A program made the position numbers and the translations under genes. The notes under the pieces are model-generated. The model did no database searches, was not told where the DNA came from, and was given only the letters and a program-made list of their open reading frames with translations. A stretch of 64,000 nt of DNA from Baylisascaris procyonis (Eukaryota > Nematoda > Chromadorea > Rhabditida > Ascarididae), in contig JAZARR010000167.1 in assembly GCA_037389465.1 (NCBI GenBank), positions 62,001 through 126,000 on the forward strand. Direction: 5' to 3'. Shown one piece after another: positions 24,121 to 36,000 of this stretch (its first letter is position 1; every line of letters begins with the position of its first letter).

Positions 24121-27100
24121 AGTTATTTGACCAGTTGACCAGATCTGACGTTAAAAGGCACAAGTCGCGCAAGCCAGCCAATTTCACATGCATTTCCAAT
24201 TGTTGCGAGCTCCCCCACCTTTGAAACGAGCACAGATTTTTATACACTACTTTTAAGTCAAAAACTTCACAATTATTACTGTTGTAGTATTTGAATAATT
24301 CTGAAGGAAGTCAGATGAAGTGTGGAGGGTACCGAGGGAGGGTTGGGGTGGCACGTTGTGTAATTCTGCAGCTTCAGTTCACATGACTCATCTTGGCCGT
24401 ATAGTTGAAAAGAAATCCTATAAATTAGGAGGCAAAGTAAGTTTTCATGAAACGTTTTAATAACCGTAATTAGTGCAACTTCCGTTAGCCTTCATGAGTG
24501 CTATAAAAAAATATAAAAGATATTATGCACTGAAAATCTTTGAAATACTATTTCTGGAAGAAAACTTCCACACCCTTTCTTATGTGTATGGAAAACAATG
24601 TTCTGCACGATTTCCAGTGTCGTTTTAAGCGAGCTTGGAATCTCCTTCCTGCCCTAATCGTTGATGCACTTACTTCTTCATCTTTTAGACTGCGACTGAG
24701 TCGTTTCGATCTTCAGAATATTGGTACCCTTACGCACGAATTTATCTTCGTCAGGACTGTTGCTTTGCGAACGCTTTGCTTTTCTTCTATTTTGTTGACC
24801 CTCTCTGTTGTCTGCGTTGTCACCTCCCTTGGTGCTCCTGTTCACATAGATTTTGTACAACTTTGCACCTCTGAAGAATTTTTTTATTAAGTTCGAGCGA
24901 CAGAGAGAAACTGAAATGTTTCTGAGAATAGGATGTCGGAAAGGCCGTGCATAATCAAACTAGTGAAATTTCAGTGATCATTGGTTAAAAAGGCTCTTAA
25001 TTGGACAATGTGCTTTGGCAGGTATGAGGTCACGACGAACTTTGCAAAGAACATTATAAGTGAGGCATTTTCCAGCAGTGTGATACCTTAAACCAAGTAA
25101 GGACATCATACAGAAGCATATTATTCCAAAATGGGTCGGCAGTAAATGATGGAACCTTTTAAAGAATACTCAATATATCTATGCTGCAAAACGCTGAGAA
25201 TAGAGTTTGCAATTGCCTGGGATTTTTAAGCAACACTGCAACAGTGCAACCTTTGATGAAGTTCGGAATCGATTACAACACGAAGATACAATCAATAGAA
25301 GCATGAACCTCACCTTCCAACCTGAGAAAGCGTTCATTTCTGAAGCTGATGTGAACCATTTCCCATGGGAAACAATTCATTACCACAGCTTCGACCAGTT
25401 GCCGAATATATCAAGGTCCTTCTGCAGATGGGTGATAAGTCAACAAATAGCTTCGTGTCAATCAATATATTTTCAGAAAGGTCGTTAAAGTGTACTAAAA
25501 AACATGATCCGAGCCACTTCCTTTTGGGTCGCTACAAAACTTGGGTGTGGAGCGAACTAAAAGGCTTGCTGTGGGGCAAAGTAATTTGTTGATCATGCTG
25601 CATGCATTCACAAAAATACAGGAAAGAAGCATGTTCTGCTCCGCAGGCACCTTGAGGTTATCGACGGTAGTTTATCAGAAGCATCCTCCAAAACCGAGAA
25701 ATGCAGCAGGTATATTTAAAGGGATCATTCGTGTTGCCAGGCAGCTACGTCAAGCTATCGGCTGCTAAGGAGCTGCTCCGAGAGATAAGGAGTTTCTCCT
25801 TCTTAGATGGACCCATTGAGTTTATGCTGCACCCAGATCTACTTCGGAAAAGTGCGCCGATCAGTAGCACGCTAAGTATCTTGTAAATGATATAGTTAAC
25901 TCTCAGATCAGATTTTCTCAGGAAGTTACTGCGGGCAGAACGTGCAAACGAAACCATCTTAAAACGCTTAGAATCTTTCAGCATTCTAACATGCTTCAAA
26001 ACTTCTGTTGTATCATCAATGCTTTCTGAAATGACATTTATTGGAGGTGTTTGTTCTTGGTGTAAACCCAATTTTTTAGATCAATAGCAAAAGATATTTG
26101 ATGCTTTTATGGGAGTTCGGCTCAGAACAGATCACTCCCTATATAGGCTAAAGATAGCGTAATAGATTTTGCGTGATACGTTTCGTGATTTTTTTCTATC
26201 GAAAGCTATCAACTATCATAATGGACTTTTAAAGTGACTCATATATAATGTTTTAACTTGGAAGAGAAAAGGTGTGCGTTGTTTCACTTTCAAAATCAAC
26301 TAACAAAGTCGCTTCCGTGCGTTAAGTACCGAGTCAAATCCCCCGATTAACGAGAAAATGGTCTCAATGGGTTGCCGAAAATGTGACATCGGAAAAGACT
26401 TTTAATGATGCGTTGTTGGGTTGTTTTCTGTGGAGGTGACATGTTGCAAGGTATGCAAAAATTTCCTACGAAACATCTTATGACACTCATGAAATCTATG
26501 CATCATGAAACGCATTTTTTTTATCAAATATTGAGAAGTTTGACTCTGTCATTTTTAGACAATTCTGGTTATTTACATTAGCTAAAAATGTTTAAAGAAA
26601 TGGACTTCACCAGAACCTGCTTGCTGATAGGCACATTATCAAATGTCAGCAGTTAACTCTTCCGGAAATGAGGCGTTTTTAGATTTCTGCCACTACATTC
26701 ATAAATTTTGTTCATGTTGCGTGCACTGACACATGAATGCTCTTGATTCAGCTTCACTTCTTCACTTATTGACAGCAGTTTGGAAACAAAGACCTGCTGC
26801 GTCAACGAACTTCTTGAATGCTGTTACGAGGGTCTATTAAATCACTGATTTGACTGCTTGTGCTGGCTTATCTTAGATTTCGCTTAGAGGATTTATTCAT
26901 TCATTTGCTAATTTATTCATCAAGGACCTGGAGTATGCAAAGGATTGTATCGTGGCATTTCCTCGGCGTAGATGCCCTGCTAAATATTCGTTTTATCTAT
27001 TGCCCAAATCCAGTAATTCTCAAAGATTGAAGAGTGTTGTTTTGCTATTCTTTAAAATGGTGCAAGCGAGGAAATCCATCTTGGACGATATGCACCTTTC

Positions 27101-29675
27101 GGTACATGAGAACGAATAGACGTATAAATATTCGGAAGCTAGCACACAATGCCTAGTGCTCCACTCTCTTACATCAACAACCAGATTTCCTAATCCTGCG
27201 CGAAATATTTTTTTTAATTGCTTGCACTTTATAAGTTCTACGAGAAAAATTTCACATACAAATATTAGTCGTTTTTAATTGCTTCGACTGGTGAAGAACG
27301 AAGTGATGTGAAGAGAAGAAATTTCGAAACGTAGTCTTACAATGTAGTGAAATCTGTCAAGTTTCGTGAGTCTACGTGCTTTGAAACGTGCACAAGCAAA
27401 CGTACAATTTTATGTGCGCAATCACGACATCATCATAAGTCGCTTTTCGCAAAAAACTTGCAAAAGAGACGCATGAAATAAAAACAAACCCATTCTGCAT
27501 TATAAAATCTCTTAGAAAAACAGCGAGGAAACAGCTTGAATTACTTGCTTGGAAATATTGTGAAAAAATTCTTCCTGATGAATGGCAATGATAGGTATCA
27601 TAGAATACTTGCAACCCGCATGGTATGTTCGCACTTCTCGATCATATTATTTCTTTGAATCCATGAGCTCACGAATCTAAAGACTGTACGTTGTCATGAA
27701 TCGTTTTTTAATTTGTCGTATCTTTAAACCGGTTTTTGAAGGGAAATGATGCATGTACGTACACGTAAGCGACACAACGTCTAACGAGGACATTTCAATT
27801 ATTGCAGCCGCCAGCAGCATCCTCTATAAATACGTGAACAACAAGTTCAGTCCGCACTGGACAAGAGCTCCTTCTCCGAAATTGCTTTTGTCATTTTCTC
27901 CTTACAAACAACTATGAGTTCCTCTTCATTTCTATTTAATCTTTTATAGGACATTTGAGTGGCTATTGTGCAGGATGAAAAATGAATGGGGAAGCAGGCC
28001 AGGAATCCTGACATTGTGTGTGCCTTTTGCAAATATTTAAACGATGAAAATTTGTAAAAAGCAATCGAAATGGATGTATCTTTTTGTCGCATTTAAAGGA
28101 TGGGCGGCCAGACTAACTTAGAGTCTGATTTTCAATAATGAACAATTTTCAGGGTAAAATCGAGACCTTTTCGAAATTCACAGCTCAATCCCACCCATTC
28201 AATGACCCTTTAAATTTTTCTCCTTATTGAAGATTTTGGAGCCCTAACAGGGAACAAGTGTCTTGGATAAGCACTAACTTCAACAAATCAACCGAATTTT
28301 TCTAGCTGAAAATCCATTCTCTTCTGTGGATTCTATTTCCTTTGACTGACTTCACGGCCGTTCACTCTGAGATAAAAAAATATGTCTTATAGACACAGGT
28401 AAGCGCCACCCTCAGTCTTAGAAAGCTTCAAAATCCCAGCACTTTATAAATTTTTCCTTGAATTTACCAGTGAGCGTGATAAGGAATTAGGAACGGAGAA
28501 CTCCAAAGCCAATGATCAAGAAATTCGCGCTGCCGATGGTGGTGGACGGTGGATGGGCATTTCTTGACTCTAGAGCTGGAGCCATTGTACAAGAGTCAGG
28601 GCGTTTGTTTGCACCTCTCATTCCGTCACTGCGACCCTCCGGTTCGCTGCCATAATCTGCAGTGCAAAAATGTGCAATGTGCTCCTGCTCCTAGCAACGC
28701 TTACCGACCTCTCATCTTTGTAATACACTGCATCAAATTTTATTTCTGTTTGAACTCTGATTATTGAAATTAAGTGGCCAGCTAGGGACTTCTTAGGGTG
28801 ACCACAATAAGGCTGCATCAGAAACCGCTCTTATCGCACACATTGTATAGATGGTTAGCTTCGTAGACTAGGTTTCTTTTTTAAAAATTTCCCTCCTGAA
28901 GTGAATCGATGCTGCTAAATTCAGCGGAAAGGGGAATTTGGGGAATAATAAAATGGATCCGTTGGATGGTATGGGGCTGGTCTTTGAAACTAGAGCTCAA
29001 GCCTCGATATCTAAACTATTAGTTCCGTTCAGTTGGGTAGAATGGGCTTCAAGTTCAGAAATGCGGTTAGAGGGAGAAAAGTTCTCCAAAATTTTCTACA
29101 TATAGGAGTGGAACATTCTCCCACGAATGCTCGCTCTTCGTAATTCTCCTTGTCTGTAGTTTGTTTCTATCAAAGCTATTGAGGTTGTGAGATAATTGTG
29201 CTCGTATCATGTTCCCCTCTGTGGAATCTTATGACATTTAGGAAAGTTTTACGAAAATGCATGTCATGAGAGCGTTCTGTCTGCATGCATATATGATTTT
29301 ACGCATGTCTGTGTTATTTATCTATCTTGAAAGGGGGATTTTTGAGACGCAGCAGTAATTTCGTTGAAATATTCGCAGAAAAAGAAACATAGAAATGAGC
29401 ATTTTGAATCCATGTTGCACAGATGTTTTCATGAACTTCATGAAAGCGCACAACAGTGCGTATTTTTATGATCATCCTTGACAAGCGGTCATTTCCACCA
29501 TTTCTCGCATCCTGGTTCTTAAATTCCCCCACCCCTCAAATTTGCACCTGGGAGAGAGGAAGAGACTAAGATTTAAAGATAGCGGGAAAAGGAAACAAAG
29601 AGGCATTTCATCCTCTCTTTCCTCTTCCGCCCTCCTCCTCCTCACTTTTTCCTCTTAGCTTTCGTCTACCCGCGT
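24121..29675. other. Gene-poor region upstream of collagen gene C
   Basis: No confident gene on either strand. 24680-24770 (minus) contains CCTGACGAAGA and ATCGAAACGAC, seen in flanks of Penelope-like elements, so the relic may extend here. 25200-26070 has several overlapping medium open frames on both strands that show no family motif. 28513-28660 has a 48-codon open frame of unclear meaning. 29600-29660 is a pyrimidine-rich tract before gene C. Confidence 0.4.
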
Positions 29676-29683
29676 TTATAAAG
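29675..29683 (+). promoter_or_regulatory. TATA-like motif of collagen gene C
   Basis: TTTATAAAG lies 84 bases before the ATG at 29759, behind a long C/T-rich stretch. A start site near 29705 would give an outron of about 40 bases before the acceptor at 29744. Confidence 0.4.
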
Positions 29684-29735
29684 GAATATTCGCAATGCTG
29701 CTTCATTTTCATACGTCAGTGTCGTTAAAGAAGAT

Positions 29736-29744
29736 TATTTTCAG
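29736..29744 (+). promoter_or_regulatory. Probable trans-splice acceptor of collagen gene C
   Basis: The sequence TATTTTCAG ends at 29744, 14 bases before the ATG, the same leader length as in gene A. Confidence 0.5.
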
Positions 29745-29758
29745 GGCGATCAACAACA

Positions 29759-32115
29759 ATGAATGGGAAACTGATCGTAAGTGTCGCCTCGGCGCTTAGT
29801 GGGCTCATCATAATGGTTTCGCTGGTTACGGTGGTCGTACTCTTCAAGGAAATAAATGAACTCTACGAGGGAGTGATGAAGGATATGATTGAATTTAGAG
29901 AAATCACTCAAGATTCGTGGCGCGAAATGATTGCTATTACGAATGGTCCAGGTGTGGCTTCACGCACGGATCGCCGGAAGCGTGAAGAAGCATGTGCAAC
30001 TTGCGGATATAATCGACACGACTGTCCTGTCGGCCCAACGGGACCGCCTGGAGATCGAGGCCAAGATGGAGAGGACGGAGCTCCAGGAATTCCTGGCAGA
30101 GCCGGCATCAATGGCACTACTCTCATCTTCAACCTTCCTAGTGGATGTATTCAGTGTTCGCCTGGACCAGAAGGCATTGAAGGTTCCGAAGGACCGCCAG
30201 GACCGCGAGGGCCAGATGGACGTCCTGGTCTGCCTGGTGCCGATGGTTTGAATGGAAGGCCAGGGCCAGATGGGCCTCGTGGTGAGCCCGGACCACCCGG
30301 TGAACTTTTTTGCTGGTGGAAGAAAATTAGAGCTATATTCTGCTGGAACGAATGACATATTAAGTTTATTAGTATGTCGGCCGCAAATTCTGAAGGCCTT
30401 ACAATTTATTTTAAACGAGCCAAAATCCTACTCTTCCCCTGCCTAAGAAGCAGTGGAAATGACGAAAAAAGTATAGCTGTGAAATTAGCGATCGTGTTTC
30501 ATCAAAAGTATTCTCGCTTCAAATAGATTCATATAGATCGTCGAGTTCGTTGAGTTTATTGAAATAGCGAAGAAATTTTGGCAAATAGAATTAATTGGTC
30601 TTAATATCATAACAACTCCTTGAGGCCAAATAGAAGAAGGACTTTTTATTACTGCATGAATTTACCCGCGGTATTTTCTGTCTTATTAAAAAGAAATTCA
30701 TTATTTTATTATTTCGCTTTCGAAGGAATTCTCTACTTTATTTCTAAAAAAAAATTATGAGAGCTTCAGAAGTTTTAGTCTAAGTCAGTATTTAAGATCA
30801 GTCGGCTTCTCACCTGACTGGTTACCTCATTCCGTGCAATATTCTGAGCTTTACGAGTACTCGATCAACAGTGCTGCTGAGAAATCTGTGGCTATATTAT
30901 GGAAATTCAGTCGAGATGATTGCACTTTTGAAATCCACATAATAATCCTTGCAAAACGACTCTAAAAGGTTTGGTTCCTACAGTAGCTTTTGGCAGAATC
31001 GTGAACACTTTGACAAAGAAAAATTCTTGATTATAATTGTGACACTCGTTAATATAGTTGCAATGCTTCACATATTGTTCAAATATGGAATGATGCTGGT
31101 CGGATTGCATCTGAGCAGGCGAAAACGCATACCAAAAGAGCTGATATAAAAGCCGACTTTGCAACCTATTTTTCTGACAACCCGTAATACCTTAACAAAG
31201 AGTAAAATATGCAAAATACAGTCTCATTTTTGAGGTGAACCGGCCAACTACACAAATCTTGCAAAAGTCACTCGTTTTTCAGTTAGTCAACTAGAAAAAA
31301 ATTTTTCCTTCTGGGTATAAATGGAGTAAAGTGAAGTCCGGAATGAGTTTACCTGCATACAGACATTTAATACCTTTACTACCTTGAAGTTCTGGCGAAT
31401 TCCTTCGACGTTGGAAAGCTCAAAATCAGTCAAATAAGGAATAGGAAGTCATCTTCAGGTGTCCACCATATCCGTCAAATTTCGCATACACGCTTACACT
31501 TGCTTAGACTCAGAACAACATTGCCGAAATGCATCTTGCAAATGCAGATTACAAAGAGCATAGGTACTGATACAGGAAAGGTCAAGTTTTCCAAATAAAT
31601 GCGCTACAGTAACCGATTTCTTTCCTAAAGAAAACCAACTAAAAATGGAAGGGTTTCCGATAATATTTAATGCGTACAGTAGATGTAAATAAATTATCAC
31701 AGTCATCTTTCGCACTTGAACGTTCTCGAATTCTTTCAACAGCCTGTGCTATACCTTATATTGTGATTTTTTTTCAGGTTTACCTGGAATGGACGGTCCT
31801 GCTGGTCCGCGCGGAGAAGACCGCCGCGTAGGCAGGGGAAGGCGTGGGCCAAGAGGTCCTGATGGTCCGGTAGGTCCACCTGGACGGCCTGGGCACGGAG
31901 GAAACCGCGGACCACGAGGTCCCACCGGGCCTCGTGGCTCTCCTGGTCAGCCTGGGCAACAAGGAATCCCCGGAAGACAAGGGCCGCCGGGAAATCCTGG
32001 AGGTGCTGGTTTGCCGGGAGGTGACGCATCGTACTGTCCTTGTCCGCCTCGTGTATCGGCGGTTGTTTCTCACCCTTCATCGAAAGCCTATAAGAGAAGA
32101 TACCGCACACTTTAG
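29759..32115 (+). CDS. Cuticle collagen, gene C (2 exons)
   Basis: Cuticle structural collagen, exons 29759-30299 and 31778-32115, joined in phase 1 within a Gly codon, 292 residues. A membrane anchor lies at about 5-29, followed by the [10 protein letters not shown] segment and ITQDSW (Trp54). The RRKR processing site ends at residue 75. [12 protein letters not shown] opens the first Gly-X-Y block; a short non-collagenous stretch with GCIQC separates it from the main triple helix. In exon 2 a break at [11 protein letters not shown] interrupts the triplets. The C-terminal box is SYCPCPPR, followed by a basic tail ending in RRYRTL. Unlike genes A, B and D, it has no intron after the first 48-53 codons. 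The intron ends in a strong TTTTTTTTCAG acceptor. Confidence 0.92.
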
Positions 32116-32357
32116 GACATTCCCAGCGGAATGCACAGCGATTGCAGTGCATTAATATGCACTGAGATAATGATGCTTCTCTATTCCCAACTTCACAGTT
32201 TGATTCGCTTCAGATTCACTGCAAGCTTGAAGTCTGTTTTCAGTCCACATATATCTGCTGTCATGGAACTTGTGGCTATTTTTCTTGCATTTGTGCTCTT
32301 CTGTTTTCCGTTGTAATATGCTGCTTTACTTTTGGAATCAACTGCTCATCTATAAAC

Positions 32358-32600
32358 GAATTTGATACGATAATGGGTGTTTTTGATGACTAATAAAAAC
32401 TTGTCCGCAGACGGGCACAATACACATAAATATATAGCTCAGTGGCGGAGCATTCGCCCGGCAAGCGAGAGGTCGCGGGTTCGTCCACGTCTGCGGACAA
32501 GTTTTCATTGGTCATCAAAAACACCCATTATCATTCTCAGTCTGAGCCGGGCTTCAGTTCGCTCACAAATCAAAAACATCCAGCATATGAATTTGATACG
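32358..32600 (+). mobile_element. Foldback retroposon with tRNA-like core and 12-bp flanking repeats
   Basis: Perfect direct repeats GAATTTGATACG at 32358-32369 and 32589-32600 bound a 219-bp insert. Near its left edge are inverted arms of 45 bases, 32369-32413 and 32488-32532, identical except for two transitions. The 74-base loop holds a tRNA-like core: A-box-like TAGCTCAGTGG, a D arm (GCTC/GAGC), an anticodon arm TTCGC-CCGGCAA-GCGAG, and a T arm GGGTTCGTCC with one base missing from the loop. No acceptor stem is formed, so it is not a working tRNA. A 56-base tail follows the right arm. The layout suggests a tRNA-derived SINE-like element that folds back on itself. The first base of the left arm overlaps the last base of the flanking repeat. 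Confidence 0.7.
32392..32397 (+). terminator. Candidate poly(A) signal of collagen gene C
   Basis: The first canonical AATAAA after the stop of gene C (277 bases on). It lies within the left arm of the foldback element, at one of the two positions where the arms differ. Confidence 0.35.
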
Positions 32601-32994
32601 TATAGAATTTTTGTCGTTTTATATATGATACACAAATCAACATGATAAACAATATTGCAACGATGAGATCTTCTGAGATTGATGGAGTGGAGAGCCTCTG
32701 TCGTAAATCTTTCCTCAACTTCCGACACTAAACATAAACATCAATAAATGTTTTCTGAAACGCCTTCGTTTCTTCACGTTTATTCATCAACCGCCCAGCC
32801 AATATCACCTTAATTCATCAACCGCCCGGCCAGCATCCGATTGCATTGCTCGAGCTTGCGAGTACAACGAGAAATCTGCATACAACAAACTGCCCTCTTG
32901 AATTCGTGAACAGGTCGCCTGTATTTGTGAAATGGTGTCCTGATTGTATGAGCTCTCTCCATGGTGGACAGCTTAAAGTATAGCTAAAGCGTGA

Positions 32995-33072
32995 GACATT
33001 CTAACACCTGGCGGAGATGCAGGGGTAGCTTATCTTTCTCCGCATGCCGTTATTCCGAAACGTAGAATGTCG
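32995..33072. repeat. Imperfect inverted repeat
   Basis: GACATTCTA at 32995-33003 pairs with TAGAATGTC at 33064-33072. Inside, GCGGAGA pairs with TCTCCGC. A GAGAC/GTCTC pair may extend the structure outward. Immediately beyond lies TTCGGCT-GA-AGCCGAA, a second short palindrome near 33102-33117. Confidence 0.5.
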
Positions 33073-36000
33073 GGCTCGCGTCTCCATCTTGCATACTATA
33101 ATTCGGCTGAAGCCGAAAAACCGGTCGGCTTGAATTCATAGACCGAATTCACCGACTGATCCATTCGAAATTAGGCTGGCTGCATCCCGGTTTCACTTGC
33201 AACTACGTGCTTTCTCCGGGTGATTGGCCGATATTTTTGAAAGTCACCCGGCTGCGACCGAAATTGGAATTTTGCAAAATGACGTTTTTAGAGCGCGGTC
33301 GGTAGAGTCTGACCGAAACAAATTTTGATCGGTTGCCATCACTAAATCTTTGCCTCAGATGGCCTGATTTGGGTGGAAGCTGATCGAGAGTGGAGGATTT
33401 CGATCGAAAGGTGTGGCAAATGCATTGTCTCAAAATCCATGCACCTTTTCCAAAAATCCACATAATTTTCTATGTTCAGGATGCTCGCCATATTTGAACC
33501 TTAGAGGTTCGAAAGTTCTTGCTGCGGTCAATAATGCTTTCGTCATATGATGCTATTGGGAAGCCGCAGAAAAAATCCATATTTCGTTAGGCAGTCTGAG
33601 CAAATTCTAAAGAGATCGTCTGCAACATGCAGCATTTTCATCTAACACTTATGATATTCGGGTTTTATGTGGATCAAAAACTTTCAGATTTCTAGTATAA
33701 CTGTGAGCTTTATCCATCGGACACTATGAATTACGCTGTCAAATTTTCATTTTTTTGCTAAGTGCGACAGCATTCACCACATATTGCTTTAAAGAAGTAG
33801 AAAAGATTTGATTGCGATACGAAGACTTCATCTCTAATTCTGGTTTTACTAGCGAACGCTTTCGGGGAAAATTCATATTTTAGTGGTTCGAAGCAAAAAG
33901 TCACTAAAACTCGAGCAAAATTGCATCCGAAAAAATGGCAGTTTGAATTAAATTTTTCGCAACAGATCCACTAAAAAATCCAAAAACGTAAGAAATCGAA
34001 ACTTCAAAGGTTAATTGCCTTACCATGCATGAATGAATCTGTTCAGTATCCATTTAAGAACCGGAAAGCAAGTGCAAGCTTACTTTTTCAAGGATGAATG
34101 TTTTCAGTTATTGTAGCATTTCAGACGGTCTGAGAAAATACACTATGCAAATGTCCCGCAAGCGAGTAGCCGAGAGATATTTCACCTTCATAGCGTAGTG
34201 ATTTGTGGTAGACAATAAAAGACAAGGAATTACCGTGCCAAGATGCTCGATGCATGTGTTTTCGCAATTGCACTCATCTGTTCAGCCAATCTCATAAACT
34301 GCTAATAGACACTAAAAATCGTCAATAATACATACATTTTAGCCGAATCAACAGCACTTAAGAACTTACTATAAAGCATTTATTCTTTTATGTGTTATGC
34401 TGGTCGGCTAACACAAAAATGGCACTCAGTAATTATGCATAAAAAGTTTTTGTCACTCATGAATATCAGTAACATCTTTCCAACTTAATGGTAAACTTGC
34501 TAGTTGCTATGTGCGGCCACTGGTGTAGGTTGCCCACCAACCATTGTAACTCTTCAATAATCCGAGAGTGAAACTCTAGGACAGGAAAATGAGCAACACA
34601 AATGCTCATATAGAAGTGTGGCACCACTCGAATGCGCTTTGAAAAATTGATTCTGCAAAACCGCATAACAAGCCAACAGAAGTCCCATTAAAGGCTTTCC
34701 CAAATTTCTGGCTATGTTAGCTTTTCTATTCACATACTGTTAAAGTCCTGTAAATACAGTCATCAGAGCCACACAATATGCTTCATTGAGGGTGCAGTGA
34801 GTCTGTCCATTAGGTCAGTAGGTGCCGTGTAGTTTCAGCTTCTTGAAAGTCCCTCTGAGCCATTGCGAATTAATTAAAGAATACATTTTTAGATGATTTT
34901 CACCTAATTCCTTCAACAACTTCCCATTTTCATTGGTGCTTTTAAAATTTCTAACCATTCAAGCTTGCTTGTTTGGAATCTAATCACTTAGACCGATTTT
35001 TAAGAAGATCCAAAACTTTCAAGTTTCTTCTCGTCCATGTCGAATGAAGAATCTTCGCCCATATGCACTGTGTAAATCTATGCTGAAATACTGACGTTTG
35101 GAGGGTGTATAAGTGAGGGAACTGTGGGAAATGTGGCATATGATTTCCATAGGGTGAAAGACAGAAAAGGAAACAATATATCCGTAGCTACCGCATTATC
35201 GTATTTGATGGAGAGGGCACAAGTTCTGGTGGATTCCTTTTTTTTAATCAGTTAGCGTTATTGAAAGTATTTAACATTGAGAGAGATCCTTTTAGACTCG
35301 AAGAGTATAAATGTCGAATTATTTAATAAACTAGAACTGCATTCTGTATTACGATTGTGCACGTAAAGTGTGCTCGTTAATAGAGCAATCACAGTTCGAA
35401 ACAAAAAGAATAGTGATGCTCGAATAAGTGCATGATATGCAATGCCTCTTTTTCCAGAAATTTTCTGCAACCTAGAATCATGAATCGGATGGCATTTTGA
35501 CGGATATGAGTGTCCAGCACTCTTATACTCATTCATCAAACTTGTGCATGTGGGAAAGTTCTCGTGAATATGGCTCAAAATATGCGAGATAAATTATATG
35601 AATGCGAAGAAAACACTGGCTTGTGGCTTTTCTTTGCAATTTCCGCTAAATTGTACGCCTCTGTCAGTTATTCAAAGCATGCTAATTTACATAACATAGA
35701 TATCTTATAATATTCAACTCGTATCTGCGAACGATCATAACCAATATCCGCAATCGTCGTCCTGTAAACAAGGCTCCAGTATAGGCTACTGTGTATTAGA
35801 ATAAGTTTGACTCAGCGAATCATGGCCCTTGAATATAGTTGCCGTTCATAAGGACAACTAGGTCGACGATATTACAATAGTAAACGCCAGTACATTAAAC
35901 TAGAATACTGCTCTTTATATTTGTGGTTTTTTGATGTAAACGCGACTTAATTCACTTTGAGTAGAGCTGTCATATTCTTAATCTTATACAATTTTTGCAT

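Noticed and set aside
24700..24760. Hammerhead ribozyme
   Set aside because: CTGANGA and GAAA elements are present on the minus strand, but stem II does not pair at its base, so no ribozyme is annotated.
25200..26071. Possible retroelement or gene from several medium open frames
   Set aside because: Frames on both strands overlap, none shows a family motif, and no splice-consistent join was found.
32437..32490. Functional tRNA gene with a GGC (Ala) anticodon
   Set aside because: D and anticodon arms form, but there is no acceptor stem, position 33 is C rather than T, and the T loop lacks a base. It is tRNA-like only.
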